A stretch of DNA of 64,000 nt from UBA6623 sp965248235 (GTDB lineage Bacteria; Acidobacteriota; Terriglobia; Bryobacterales; UBA6623): assembly GCA_965248235.1 (NCBI GenBank), contig CBDFIU010000003.1, forward strand, positions 930,001-994,000, read 5' to 3'. Positions 11,911 to 21,689 of the stretch are shown in pieces. The notes beneath the pieces were generated by a model, which searched no databases, was not told the DNA's origin, and saw only the letters and a program-made list of their open reading frames with translations. The translations under genes were made by a program, and so were the position numbers. Each line of letters starts with the position of its first letter. Within the stretch, counting starts at the first letter, position 1.

Positions 11911-12612
11911 ATGAGTACCACCAAGCACTTACGCCTCCTCGAACAGCAGGTGACCAACTGCACCCGCTGTCCCCGCCTGCTTGAGCATTGCCGCGAAATC
12001 GCCCGTGTCAAGCGCCGCGCCTATCGAGACTGGGACTACTGGGGCCGCCCGGTCCCCTCGTTCGGGGACCCCCAAGCGCGCGTTCTGATCATCGGCCTCG
12101 CCCCAGGCGCCCACGGCGCCAATCGCACCGGACGCATGTTCACCGGCGACGGCTCGGGCGACTTTCTCTATAGCGCCCTCCACCGCACTGGCTTCGCCTC
12201 CCAACCCGCAGCCGTTTCCAGCGACGATGGCCTGCGCCTCAACGACTGCTACATAACCGCCGCCGCCCGCTGCGCCCCACCCGCCAACAAGCCTACTCGG
12301 GAGGAATTCGACGCCTGCCGGCCCTATCTCGAGCGCGAACTTGAGATTTTCGACCGCTTGAGGGTCGTCGTTGTCCTGGGCCGCCTGGCTCTCCATGCGT
12401 ACCTGACTGTCCTGCTGTGTGAAAATTCGATAAGAAAACGATCCGACTACCCTTTTCAGCACGGAAGCGTGTATAATCTGGGCAACAAGCTGCCTAGTCT
12501 GATCTGCTGCTACCATCCCAGCCGACAGAACACCCAAACCGGCCGCCTGACAATGCCCATGATGCTGCGCGTCTTCCGCCAAGTTCGACGCCGTCTCGCG
12601 GACATGTCGTAA
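11911..12612 (+). CDS. Uracil-DNA glycosylase, family 5 (UDGb type)
   Basis: 233 residues. The N-terminal CTRC (C17, C20), C27 and later cysteines around NDCYITAAARC and DACRPYL fit the iron-sulfur-bearing UDG families. Motif 1 reads GLAPGAHGANRTGR (residues 62-75) and motif 2 reads YHPSRQNTQTGRLT, which are characteristic of family 5 (UDGb) enzymes; these lack the usual catalytic Asp/Asn in motif 1. The protein excises uracil, and often hypoxanthine or other deaminated bases, from DNA to start base-excision repair. It is a single gene with its own start ATG at 11911. Confidence 0.9.
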   Translation: MSTTKHLRLLEQQVTNCTRCPRLLEHCREIARVKRRAYRDWDYWGRPVPSFGDPQARVLIIGLAPGAHGANRTGRMFTGDGSGDFLYSALHRTGFASQPAAVSSDDGLRLNDCYITAAARCAPPANKPTREEFDACRPYLERELEIFDRLRVVVVLGRLALHAYLTVLLCENSIRKRSDYPFQHGSVYNLGNKLPSLICCYHPSRQNTQTGRLTMPMMLRVFRQVRRRLADMS

Positions 12613-12671
12613 AAAGTCTCGCGTTTGCGCATTTCTTCGTAACCAAAGGAAGCGCGAAGCGTCAAAAAAAA

Positions 12672-12700
12672 TTGTGCAACCACCATCGAGTGGGTAACAT
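12672..12700 (+). promoter_or_regulatory. Probable promoter of the DksA/TraR-family gene
   Basis: TTGTGC, a 17-nt spacer and TAACAT lie 41 nt upstream of the start codon. A short stem-loop with TGTCCG and CGGACA arms (about 12709-12731) follows just before the AGGAGAG ribosome-binding site. The -35 is weak. Confidence 0.4.
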
Positions 12701-12741
12701 CTATAGAGTGTCCGGATGACAAGCTCGGACAGGAGAGAAGT

Positions 12742-13119
12742 ATGACGAAGCAAAAACAGGAAAAGGTTCAGAAGCAGTTACTTAGCAAGTTGGCCGATCT
12801 GCAGGGCGCGACGTCCCGCAAGGACGACTTGATCGCCGAGCGTTTGAGTGATCCGATGGATCAGATGCAGTCTCGTGCCGACCTTGATCTCGCCGTGACG
12901 ACGATCAACACGAGCTTCGAGATGAAGCGCGCGGTGGAAACCGCGCTCCATGTACTCGAAACCGGCGAATACGGCATCTGTCGCGATTGCGGCGAGGATA
13001 TCAATCCCAAGCGCCTCGAGGCGGTGCCGTGGACGGCCCTCTGCATCGTGTGTCAGGAAATGCACGATCTCGAGCGCCAGTTCGCCGGCGACAAATCAAA
13101 GCCAATGCGCGCCGCGTAA
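12742..13119 (+). CDS. DksA/TraR-family zinc-finger protein
   Basis: 125 residues: a Lys/Gln-rich N-terminus, a helical region that would form the coiled coil, and a C-terminal four-cysteine zinc finger (C80-x2-C83-x17-C101-x2-C104). Family members insert the coiled coil into the RNA polymerase secondary channel and modulate transcription initiation, in some cases with ppGpp. The acidic tip residues of true DksA cannot be confirmed here, so it may be one of the general TraR/DksA paralogues common in this phylum. It has an AGGAGAG RBS and its own terminator at 13161-13202, so it is probably monocistronic. Confidence 0.9.
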   Translation: MTKQKQEKVQKQLLSKLADLQGATSRKDDLIAERLSDPMDQMQSRADLDLAVTTINTSFEMKRAVETALHVLETGEYGICRDCGEDINPKRLEAVPWTALCIVCQEMHDLERQFAGDKSKPMRAA

Positions 13120-13160
13120 GCCGGCTCGCCGCGGCGTCGCGTCGCGATAGCAACATGATC

Positions 13161-13202
13161 GAAAAGACAGGGGCGCGGGAAACCGCGCCCTTCGTCTTTT
13201 TG
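13161..13202 (+). terminator. Rho-independent terminator of the DksA/TraR-family gene
   Basis: A perfect 8-bp GC stem, GGGCGCGG-GAAA-CCGCGCCC (13171-13190), is extended by outer AAAAGAC/GTCTTTT pairing and ends in a T run. It lies 50 nt after the stop codon. Confidence 0.85.
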
Positions 13203-13562
13203 GGCGCGGAGTGGACTGGGCCGCACGGTAGAAAAATGCGAAACGAACCCAAAGACGACTCAAATGGCTTGCAATCAGCTACTTGAAACCCGGCTCAATG
13301 AGCCCCGGCTTTCGTCCCAACCCCGGGTCCGACTCCAATCTCGTACCCCATCGCCGCGGAGGGAGCGGCGAGCGTCCGGCTCCCGGTGCCCGACGCAACA
13401 CCCGAAGCAGCCGAACAGCCTCGATCAAGCAATACGAAACGAACCCAAGGGTGCCCTAAGCCCTTTAGAACCAACTTCAACCCCTTCGAGCTACACGCTC
13501 GCAGCGCCACTCGCCCAGGCCCGCCCCTGCCCCTTGCCGCCCGGTTGACACACTCCACTAAA
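13203..13562. other. Gene-free stretch with two copies of a 14-bp motif
   Basis: No convincing gene is seen in these 360 bases. The 14-mer CGAAACGAACCCAA occurs twice, at 13239-13252 and 13435-13448. The rest is Pro/Ser-coding-like low-complexity sequence in several frames. The downstream hydrolase frame is open across part of this stretch, but its protein-like sequence begins only at about 13563. Confidence 0.5.
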
Positions 13563-15704
13563 ATGAAAGCAACCGTTGCTCAAAGCGCGGCTGCACTGCC
13601 TCCCCTTGGGAGTCGCGCCGGCGATTCCCTCACCGTGAGCTTTTCTATTCCACGACGGGCGATTCTGTTGAGCTTGCTCGGCAACGCCGGCTTTCCGGCT
13701 GCGGCCGACCGAGTCTCCGGACTCGGGTCGATGATGTTCGAATACACTCTCGACTACCTCGATCTGCTCGACGAACGCCGCAAACGCCGCCTCGAAGCGC
13801 TGGCCTCGCCGCGCGACCTAGCGCGGCTCCAACAGCGCGTTCGAGCCAAGTCGACGCCGCCGTGGGCCGGATCGTCCGCCCGAACGCCGTTAAAGGTTCA
13901 CCATGTCGGAACCCTCGAAGGGGAGGGTTTCACGGTTGAAAAGCTGATCTACGAGAGCCGCCTGCGGCTTTACGTGACAGCCAATTTTTACCGCCCCGTC
14001 GACGCGGACGGTCCACTGCCGGCGGTCCTGTTCGCCCCCGGTGACGACCCGGCGGGAAAAGCCGCCGAGTCCGTCCAGCGCTTCTGCGCCCGCATGGCCC
14101 GCTCGGGCTTCGCCGCCCTGACCTGGGACCCGATCACAGTGGGCGAGCGCGCTCAGATGTGGAATCCCGATCAGCGCGCCTCCGAAGCCGGTTCAGCCGC
14201 CGGAGAGCGGCGCGTGCTCGGCAATCAATGTTACCTGGCCGGCCTCAACCTGATGCAATACCGCGTCTGGGACGCCGTGCGCGCGATCGACTATCTCGAG
14301 ACCCGCGCCGACATCGACCTCGGCCGCCTCGCCATGGCGGGTGTTTCGAGCGGCGGCGAGGAAACTCTTCGAACCGCCCCGATCGATTCGCGCATAAAGG
14401 CCGCAGTTTGCATTGCCGCGGTTTCCACAGCGCGGCACAAGGCCGCGGCCCGCCTACCGGCCAATCCCGAGCGGATATATTACGGGACCCTGCAAGACGG
14501 CATCGATCATCCCGAGCTGCTGGCGGCGCTGGCCCCCAAGCCGCTGATGATCGGCGCTCCGGCCGAGCACTTCATACCCATCGAAGCCGTCCGGGAAACC
14601 TACGGCGAAGTCTCCCGCGTCTACTCGCTCTTCGGCGCGGGCGATCGAACCATGTTCGTCGAAACCGCCGGGCTCCACCACCTCAATCCAGAGCTACGGC
14701 AGGCCGCCGCCGGTTGGCTCGTTGGCCGGCTGGGCACGGACGGCCAAGCCGCGGGAGAGGAGCCCGAGAACGTCTTTGCCGTACAAGAGCTCCACTGTAC
14801 GCCCACCGGCCGCGTCGCCGATCTGCCCGACGCCGAAACCGTGCAGTCGATCAACCGCGAGCGCGCCCGAAAAATCGCGCCCCGCTACTCGTTTCCCGAC
14901 AGTCGCCATACTCTTGAAATCTACCGCAACGATGTCGCCAATAAGGTCAAGCGCGTGACCCAAGTAGGCCGCTTTCGCCACGAGGCGGGAGTCCTTGTCC
15001 CCGACCGCGTCTATGACGTGGGAGCGTTCGCGAAGGGTGTCGCCTTCGTTTGCGCCGACCGCGGCAAGGACGACCCGGCCGTCAGGCGCGGCGTGATTGA
15101 TCCCCTGATGGCGGCGGGCTACCGCGTCGTGGCGTTGGATCTGCGCGGCTGGGGCGAAAGCGAGCCACACCTGCCCGGTGCGCCTCCCCCCTATTCGTGG
15201 GAGGACTTCTTCGCCTATCGCGGCATGGAGGCCGGTCGCCCGCTGTTGGGCCAACGGATGAAGGATCTGCTGGCTTCGGCAAGCGACCGCGGCGGTCGTC
15301 TCCCGTGGTTGGTTGCCGGGATCGGCGCCGCAGCGCTGGTCGCCTCGCACGCGGCCGTCCTCGACCGGCGCATTCGGCGCGTGGTCGCCGTCGGGGGGCC
15401 CCTTTCGTTCCGGCGGCTCGCCGACGATCCGTTGACCAAGCATCCGGTCAGCAGTTTTCTGCCCGGAGTGATCGGTGAATATGACCTTCCGGACGTCTAC
15501 GCCGCGCTGGCCCCCCGCGAGGTTCTGGTCTTGAATCCGCAAGATTCCCAAGGCCGGCTCGCGCCCCGCGACCAGATCGACCAAGAATTCGATTGGACAC
15601 AGCGGGTCTACCGCGTCGCCGGCGGCACGGGATCCTTCTCGACCGAAACCGGCCTCGACCCCGAAAAAATGCGCCGCCGGCTCGGCAAATGGCTCAAGAG
15701 TTGA
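13563..15704 (+). CDS. Tandem alpha/beta-hydrolase (acetylxylan-esterase-like)
   Basis: 713 residues from the ATG at 13563; a GTG at 13635 would begin nearer the signal-like segment IPRRAILLSLLGNAGFPAAA. The first hydrolase domain has strand VLFAPGDDPAGK and nucleophile elbow GVSSGGEE, resembling acetylxylan esterase/DUF-type dienelactone-hydrolase relatives, with a candidate His in AGLHHL. A second hydrolase-like domain follows (VVALDLRGWGESEP, later VLVLNPQDSQG), but its elbow reads AGIGAAAL and has no serine. One active and one degenerate domain is therefore likely. It is probably exported and acts on esters such as acylated glycans. No operon partner is evident. Confidence 0.75.
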   Translation: MKATVAQSAAALPPLGSRAGDSLTVSFSIPRRAILLSLLGNAGFPAAADRVSGLGSMMFEYTLDYLDLLDERRKRRLEALASPRDLARLQQRVRAKSTPPWAGSSARTPLKVHHVGTLEGEGFTVEKLIYESRLRLYVTANFYRPVDADGPLPAVLFAPGDDPAGKAAESVQRFCARMARSGFAALTWDPITVGERAQMWNPDQRASEAGSAAGERRVLGNQCYLAGLNLMQYRVWDAVRAIDYLETRADIDLGRLAMAGVSSGGEETLRTAPIDSRIKAAVCIAAVSTARHKAAARLPANPERIYYGTLQDGIDHPELLAALAPKPLMIGAPAEHFIPIEAVRETYGEVSRVYSLFGAGDRTMFVETAGLHHLNPELRQAAAGWLVGRLGTDGQAAGEEPENVFAVQELHCTPTGRVADLPDAETVQSINRERARKIAPRYSFPDSRHTLEIYRNDVANKVKRVTQVGRFRHEAGVLVPDRVYDVGAFAKGVAFVCADRGKDDPAVRRGVIDPLMAAGYRVVALDLRGWGESEPHLPGAPPPYSWEDFFAYRGMEAGRPLLGQRMKDLLASASDRGGRLPWLVAGIGAAALVASHAAVLDRRIRRVVAVGGPLSFRRLADDPLTKHPVSSFLPGVIGEYDLPDVYAALAPREVLVLNPQDSQGRLAPRDQIDQEFDWTQRVYRVAGGTGSFSTETGLDPEKMRRRLGKWLKS

Positions 15705-15892
15705 ACGGAAATCGCTCTCGTTTCGCGCGAGCCGAGACGTAATTCTTTTTTTTGCCGAATCACACGCTACAATAGTGCCCAACCGCGAGCGTCGTCACGC
15801 CGTTATCGGGCGAAACAGAAAGTTGGCGTGTTGTTTGCTGTCTCAGATTCGTTGCAGTGTGCCGTGACCGAAACCCGGGGGAGGTTCGCGTC

Positions 15893-18013
15893 GTGAAAAA
15901 CGCGGAAGGCGGGAACCAGGAAGACAGCAAGGGGCCGCCGGCGAATCCGGAATCACGGGAAAGCGAAGCGCTGTTCCGTGTGATGAGCGATGCCGCTCCG
16001 GTGTTGGTCAGGATGTCGGGTACCGACAAGCTGTGCACCTTTTTCAACAAGCCCTGGCTGGAGTTTACCGGGCGCACGTTGGAGCAGGAACTGGGTAACG
16101 GCTGGGCCGAAGGCGTCCATGCGGACGACTTTGAGCAGTGTCTCCAAACCTACACCGAGGCATTCGATGCCCGGCGAGATTTCCGAATGGAATACCGCCT
16201 GCGGCGTCATGACGGCGAGTACCGTTGGGTTCTGGATACCGGGGTCCCGCGTTTCGAGTCGAGCGGCGGCTTTGCCGGTTACATCGGCTCGTGCGTTGAC
16301 ATCACTGAAAACAAGCAGATCGAGCAACTACTGAGGAAAGCCCGCGACGAAGCCGACGTGACCCTTCGGCAGCGGACCGCTGAGCTCGAAGCCGCGAACC
16401 AAGCGCTACGCAACGCAATGGAGGATCACAAGCAGACCGAGGGAAGGTTGCGCGCCGCCGAGGCCGGCCACTTAGCCGTGTTGCGGGCAATGCCCGATCT
16501 GATTTTCAGGGTAAATCGCGCTGGCGAGTTCCTGGAGTTCTTCCCGGGGGCGCAATTCGAACCACTGGTGCCGCCCCAAGAGTTTCTGGGCAAGACGATC
16601 GAAGAGGTACTGCCGCCGGCGGTGGCGCAACCGAGCATCGAGTGCTTGGAGCAAGTTTTCGAATCCGCGGAATCACGGGTATTTGAGTACGAATTGGCAC
16701 TCGAAGACGAGACGACCGGGTATTACGAGACGCGCTTCGTGACAAGCGGGCCCGACGAAGCGCTGATTATGGTCCGCGATATCACGGCGGCCAAGCAAGC
16801 CGAAAAAGAGCGCGAAAGGCTCCACGCTCAACTTCAACACGCGCAAAAATTGGAAAGCTTGGGCGTGTTGGCCGGCGGCATCGCCCACGATTTCAACAAC
16901 CTGCTGATGGGCGTCCTCGGAAACGCTGAAATTGCACTGCTCGATCTAGCGTCCGAGTCGCCGGCCAGGGAGGAACTACAGGCCATCTCGGCCGCGGCCA
17001 AGACGGCGGCGGAGCTGACTAAGCAGATGTTGGCGTACTCGGGCAAGGGCAAATTCGTCGTTCAGCCGCTCAACCTGTCGAAGCTCGTCGAGGACATGGC
17101 CCATCTGCTGGAAATCTCGATTTCCAAGAAGGTTGCCCTCAAATACAACTTCGCGGAGAACCTGCCCCCGGTGGAAGCCGACGCCGCCCAAATTCGCCAA
17201 ATCGTGATGAACCTGATCATCAACGCCTCCGAGGCCGTTGGCGAGAAGAGCGGCGTGATCACCGTGACGACCGGCGTGATGGAAGCCGACCAAGCGTATC
17301 TGTCGGAAACCTACTTGGACGAGAGTCTCAAAGAGGGCTACTACGTGTATTTGGAAGTGGCTGACACCGGCCGCGGCATGGATCAGAAAACGATTGACAA
17401 GATCTTCGATCCGTTCTTCACAACCAAGTTCACCGGACGCGGGCTGGGGCTGGCCGCTGTCTTGGGCATCGTCCGAGGACACAGCGGAGCCTTAAAGGTC
17501 TATAGCCAGCCAAAGCGCGGCACCACGTTCAAAGTCTTGTTCCCTTGCTCGGAAGAAGACGCCGCCGCCCTGACCGAGGAGGTCGGCGAGGACGAGGCTT
17601 GGCGGGGAAGCGGCACGATCCTGGTCGTTGACGACGAAGAGCATGTGCGTGCCATCGCCAAGAAGATGATTGAGAGGGGGGGCTTCACGGTCATCACCGC
17701 GAGTGATGGCGGCGAGGCCGTGGAACTGTTCCGCGCCCGCGCCGACGAGATCGTGCTTGTCCTACTCGATCTGATGATGCCGCATTTGGACGGGGAAGAA
17801 ACCTTTCGGGAATTGCGCCGTATTCGGTCCGACGTGAAGGCCATCCTTTCTAGCGGCTACAACGAGCAGGAAGTCACCAGTCGCTTTGTCGGCAAAGGCT
17901 TGGCCGGGTTTATTCAGAAGCCCTACGGCCCGAGTCAACTTCTCGGCAAGGTGCGAGAGGCCCTCGACCCGCCCGACCCGGAGCCGCGCGGAACCGCGGC
18001 CGCCGCTCCATGA
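15893..18013 (+). CDS. PAS-domain hybrid histidine kinase
   Basis: About 706 residues. The GTG at 15893 is preferred because GGGGGAGG lies 8 nt upstream; an in-frame GTG at 15857 is also possible. It has two PAS/PAC modules (FRVMSDAAPVLVRMSGTDK; then LRAMPDLIFRVNRAGEFLE) separated by a coiled coil. A HisKA follows (GGIAHDFNNLL, phospho-acceptor His332), then a HATPase with N-box NLIINASEA and G boxes DTGRGMD and GRGLGLAAV. The C-terminal receiver has phospho-acceptor Asp626 in LLDLMMP. There is no transmembrane segment, so it is a cytoplasmic sensor. No dedicated response regulator or output gene is adjacent, so the signal and target are unknown. Confidence 0.93.
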   Translation: MKNAEGGNQEDSKGPPANPESRESEALFRVMSDAAPVLVRMSGTDKLCTFFNKPWLEFTGRTLEQELGNGWAEGVHADDFEQCLQTYTEAFDARRDFRMEYRLRRHDGEYRWVLDTGVPRFESSGGFAGYIGSCVDITENKQIEQLLRKARDEADVTLRQRTAELEAANQALRNAMEDHKQTEGRLRAAEAGHLAVLRAMPDLIFRVNRAGEFLEFFPGAQFEPLVPPQEFLGKTIEEVLPPAVAQPSIECLEQVFESAESRVFEYELALEDETTGYYETRFVTSGPDEALIMVRDITAAKQAEKERERLHAQLQHAQKLESLGVLAGGIAHDFNNLLMGVLGNAEIALLDLASESPAREELQAISAAAKTAAELTKQMLAYSGKGKFVVQPLNLSKLVEDMAHLLEISISKKVALKYNFAENLPPVEADAAQIRQIVMNLIINASEAVGEKSGVITVTTGVMEADQAYLSETYLDESLKEGYYVYLEVADTGRGMDQKTIDKIFDPFFTTKFTGRGLGLAAVLGIVRGHSGALKVYSQPKRGTTFKVLFPCSEEDAAALTEEVGEDEAWRGSGTILVVDDEEHVRAIAKKMIERGGFTVITASDGGEAVELFRARADEIVLVLLDLMMPHLDGEETFRELRRIRSDVKAILSSGYNEQEVTSRFVGKGLAGFIQKPYGPSQLLGKVREALDPPDPEPRGTAAAAP

Positions 18014-18106
18014 CGCGCCGGCAAAGCCGCCTGCGGCCGCGACACCGTAACCGGCCGGCAACGGCATTGCTAAACTGATCGGTCCGACGAGCCGAATCGA
18101 TTGAAT

Positions 18107-20152
18107 ATGCCTGACAACAGCTCCTCGAACCCACGCCTAACGAAAGTCTTCCTTATTCCGTTTGACCGTATACGGCCCGAGCACGTCGAGCCCGCCGTCG
18201 AGCGACACTTGCAAGAAGCCCAAGCCCGCCTCGACGCCGCGGCCTCCGACACCGAGGAGCGGAGCTACCGTAACACTCTCGCGGCGCTCGAAAACGTCAC
18301 CGAAGACATCGAGTACGCCATGGGAGTCGTCGGGCATCTCGAGATGGTCGCCACCGAACCTGATTTACGTGCCGCCTACAATGCCGCGCAGCCTAAGGTG
18401 AGCGCATTCTATTCCTCGATAGCGTTGAACGAGGGCGTCTGGAAACAACTCAAAGCCTACGCCGCCGGCGAGGAAGCCAAGCAACTCGATTCCGCCCGCG
18501 CCCGCTTCTTGGAAAAGACGCTCGACGGGTTTCGTCGCAGCGGCGCCGAGCTCGACCCCGCCGGAAAGAAACGCCTCTCCGAAATCAATGTCGAACTCAC
18601 CAAGCTAACGACGAAGTATTCGCAAAACGTTCTCGACGCGACGAACAAGTTCGAGCTGCTGATTACCGACGAAGCCCAGCTCGCGGGTTTGCCGCCCGGC
18701 GCCGTCGAGGCCGCCCGCGAAAGCGCCAAGAGCAAGGACCAAGAGGGATGGCGATTCACTCTCCAGATGCCGAGTTTGCTCGCCGTCCTGACCTACCTCG
18801 ACGATGCCGCCGTTCGTGAGCGCCTGTACAGTGCCCAAAGCACCCGAGCCTCCGAAGGCGAGTTCGACAATCGCGAGATCATCGCCGACATCCTGCGGCT
18901 GCGGCGCGAAAAGGCCGTACTGCTCGGCTACCGCGACTTCGCGGACTTGGTCCTCGAGGATCGCATGGCCGCGAACGGCGACCAAGCGAAAGAGTTTGTC
19001 GCGTCGCTCAAGCAGAAGACCGAATCAGGCTTTGAGGCGGATAAGCGCGACCTCGAGGCCTTCCGAAACAAAATCGAGGGGCCCGATGCGCCGGCCCTCA
19101 AGCCCTGGGACGTCACCTACTACGCCGAGAAGCTCCGCAAATCCGAATACGCTTTCGACGAGGAAGACTTGCGCCCCTACTTCTCGTTCGAAGCCGTTCT
19201 CGAGGGGATGTTCGACCTGGTTGAAAAGCTCTATGGAATCCGCGTCGAGCCCGTCGCCAACGTTCCCGTCTGGGACCCGGCCGTCACGTATTACTCGATC
19301 ACAGACTCCGACGGAGGCACTCTCGGGTCGTTTTACGCCGACTTCTTCCCGCGCGAAAACAAGCGTGACGGCGCCTGGATGGATTCCTTCATCACCGCCG
19401 AGCCCGGCACTGAGTTCGAGCAACACTTAGGATTGATTTGCGGCAATCTCACCCCGCCGCTCCCCGACAAGCCCGCCTTGCTGACCCACCGCGAGGTCGA
19501 GACCGTTTTCCACGAATTCGGCCACCTGCTGCATCACCTGCTGAGCAAAGTCGAAATCCGAAGCTTGGCCGGAACCAACGTCGCCGTGGATTTCGTCGAG
19601 CTGCCGTCGCAGATCATGGAGAATTGGTGCTGGGAGCGGGAAGCGCTCGACCTGTTTGCGCGCCATTGGGAGTCGGGAGAAACGATCCCCGAGGCGCTGT
19701 TTCAAAAGATGAAGCGGGCCCGTAACTTCCGCGCCGCCACGGCCCAGATGCGGCAGTTGAGTTTCGGCACCGTCGACCTGGCGTTGCATGTCGACTATGA
19801 CCGGGAGCGCGACGGCGATGTGATGCGATACGCCTTCAACATCCTCGATTCGTTCTCGCCCGTGCCGCTGCTTCCCGACAACGCCATGATCGCGGCGTTC
19901 ATGCATTTGTTTTCGAGCCCGGTCGGCTATGCGGGCGGCTACTATTCCTATAAGTGGTCCGAGGTACTCGACGCCGACGCCTTTACGCGCTTTGCCGAGG
20001 AGGGCATCTTCAGCCGCGAAGTCGGAATGGACTTCCGCGACAAGATTCTCTCGCAAGGCAACAGCGACGAGCCGGCCGACCTGTTCCGCTCGTTTATGGG
20101 CCGCGACCCCGACCCCGACGCCCTGCTCAAACGCCTCGCCCTGGCGAGTTGA
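18107..20152 (+). CDS. M3 family oligopeptidase (thimet/OpdA-like)
   Basis: 681 residues from the ATG at 18107; a TTG at 18101 is in frame. The zinc site is TVFHEFGHLLHHL, with HEFGH starting at His469 and the downstream Glu in the expected FVELPSQIMENW helix. This is the full M3 layout of oligopeptidase A and thimet oligopeptidase, which degrade short cytoplasmic peptides. There is no signal peptide. It stands alone between the histidine kinase and a dispersed repeat. Confidence 0.95.
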   Translation: MPDNSSSNPRLTKVFLIPFDRIRPEHVEPAVERHLQEAQARLDAAASDTEERSYRNTLAALENVTEDIEYAMGVVGHLEMVATEPDLRAAYNAAQPKVSAFYSSIALNEGVWKQLKAYAAGEEAKQLDSARARFLEKTLDGFRRSGAELDPAGKKRLSEINVELTKLTTKYSQNVLDATNKFELLITDEAQLAGLPPGAVEAARESAKSKDQEGWRFTLQMPSLLAVLTYLDDAAVRERLYSAQSTRASEGEFDNREIIADILRLRREKAVLLGYRDFADLVLEDRMAANGDQAKEFVASLKQKTESGFEADKRDLEAFRNKIEGPDAPALKPWDVTYYAEKLRKSEYAFDEEDLRPYFSFEAVLEGMFDLVEKLYGIRVEPVANVPVWDPAVTYYSITDSDGGTLGSFYADFFPRENKRDGAWMDSFITAEPGTEFEQHLGLICGNLTPPLPDKPALLTHREVETVFHEFGHLLHHLLSKVEIRSLAGTNVAVDFVELPSQIMENWCWEREALDLFARHWESGETIPEALFQKMKRARNFRAATAQMRQLSFGTVDLALHVDYDRERDGDVMRYAFNILDSFSPVPLLPDNAMIAAFMHLFSSPVGYAGGYYSYKWSEVLDADAFTRFAEEGIFSREVGMDFRDKILSQGNSDEPADLFRSFMGRDPDPDALLKRLALAS

Positions 20153-20169
20153 AACGGCAACCGGTCTTC

Positions 20170-20232
20170 GGTAGAGACGAACACTCGTGTCTGTCCTCGT
20201 TGACAGTGGAGACAAGCTCTCAGCTTGTCTCG
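20170..20232. repeat. Dispersed double-hairpin intergenic repeat, copy 3
   Basis: GTAGAGACGAACACTCGTGT is followed by CTGTC, then a second hairpin GAGACAAGCT-CTC-AGCTTGTCTC with perfect 10-bp arms. It lies between the M3 peptidase and the GntP permease. Confidence 0.75.
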
Positions 20233-20313
20233 GCCCGCGCACCTTCCGGCCGACAACGCAAAACCCGGGCAGCTATAGACACGAGTCACCGCGATAGGCA
20301 ATAATGCTCAGCC

Positions 20314-21675
20314 ATGGAGATTCACCCGCTTCTCGTCTTGCTGATCGCCGTGGCGATCGTCTTCCTGCTCATCCTTCGGCTTAAGATCAACGCCTTTATT
20401 GCGTTGATAACGGCGGCGACCGCCGTGGGCCTGCTCTCTTCGAAGGTCGCGCTCGGCGACGTGATGCCCGAGGTCGCCACGACCTTCGGGCGTGTCTGCG
20501 GAAGTATCGGCATCGTAATCGCCCTCGCCGCGCTGATCGGGCAATGTCTGATGGAAAGCGGCGCCGCGGATAAGATCGTGCGCGTCTTTGTCCGCATGTC
20601 GGGCGAGAAGAACGCTTCGCTTTCGTTGGTGTCGAGCGGCTACGTGCTGTCGGTGCCGGTGTTCTTCGATACGGTTTTCTATCTGTTGGTCCCGTTGGCG
20701 CGCGCGATGCGCATTCGCACCGGCAAGGACTATTTGCTCTTCCTGATGGCGATCTCGGCCGGAGCGGCGGTGACGCACAGCATGGTGCCCCCCACACCCG
20801 GACCGTTGGCGATGGCGGCAGCGCTCGACATCGATCTCGGCGTGATGATCATCGTCGGTGCTTGCATCGCCGTGCCGATGTCGTTCGTCGGGTGGCTGTT
20901 CGCCCTGAGCCGCAACAGGGCCATGGACGTCCCGTTGCGCGAAACGCCGGGCCTGTCGTTGAGCGAGCTCGAAGAGCTGGCCGCGCGCGAGGAAAAAGAG
21001 CTGCCGAGCTTCTTCATGTCGATGCTCCCGATCGTGCTGCCGGTTGTGTTCATCACTTCGAACACCGTCGTCAACGCCGTGGCGAAAGGCAGCGAGATCT
21101 CCAACGTCACCGGCTTTCTCGGCAACCCCAACTTCGCCCTGCTCGCCTCCGCGGCGGTCTCGCTCTACTTGCTGGCGTCCCAAAAAGGCTACACGCTGTC
21201 GCAACTGTCCAAGCCGGTCGAGGCGGCTCTCGCCAGCGGTGGTTTGATCATTCTCATCACCGCCGGGGGCGGGTCGTTCGGCGGGATGCTGGTGAAGGCT
21301 GAAGTCGGCAAGACCATCGGCGAGATGTCGCAAGAGTTCGGCGTGGGGGTCTTGTTGCTGAGTTTCCTGCTCGCCGGGCTCATCAAAGTCGCGCAAGGTT
21401 CGGGAACAGTCGCGATGATCACGGTCTCGTCGATCATGGCGCCGATCGTGCTTTCCTCCCCACCCCCCTTCCACGCCGTCTATGTCGCGTGCGCGATCGG
21501 GAGCGGCTCGGCGGTCGGTTCGTGGATGAACGACAGCGGCTTCTGGGTCTACAAGCAAATGTCCGGGCTCACCGAAGTCGAAGCCCTCAAGACTTGGACG
21601 CCGCAGTTGATCATCATGGGCATCACCGGCTATATCATCACGCAGGTAGCCGCGATTCTGGTGCCGCTTCGCTGA
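20314..21675 (+). CDS. GntP-family gluconate/organic acid permease
   Basis: 453 residues with about 12 hydrophobic segments, typical of the gluconate:proton symporter family. The SLVSSGYVLSVPVFFDTVFYLLVP region and the central HSMVPPTPGPLA motif are family signatures. It is an inner-membrane proton symporter for gluconate or a related sugar acid. No gluconate kinase or dehydratase is adjacent, so the substrate is inferred only from the family. It ends 14 nt from the convergent gdhA gene. Confidence 0.92.
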   Translation: MEIHPLLVLLIAVAIVFLLILRLKINAFIALITAATAVGLLSSKVALGDVMPEVATTFGRVCGSIGIVIALAALIGQCLMESGAADKIVRVFVRMSGEKNASLSLVSSGYVLSVPVFFDTVFYLLVPLARAMRIRTGKDYLLFLMAISAGAAVTHSMVPPTPGPLAMAAALDIDLGVMIIVGACIAVPMSFVGWLFALSRNRAMDVPLRETPGLSLSELEELAAREEKELPSFFMSMLPIVLPVVFITSNTVVNAVAKGSEISNVTGFLGNPNFALLASAAVSLYLLASQKGYTLSQLSKPVEAALASGGLIILITAGGGSFGGMLVKAEVGKTIGEMSQEFGVGVLLLSFLLAGLIKVAQGSGTVAMITVSSIMAPIVLSSPPPFHAVYVACAIGSGSAVGSWMNDSGFWVYKQMSGLTEVEALKTWTPQLIIMGITGYIITQVAAILVPLR

Positions 21676-21689
21676 GGGGGTGCGGGACG

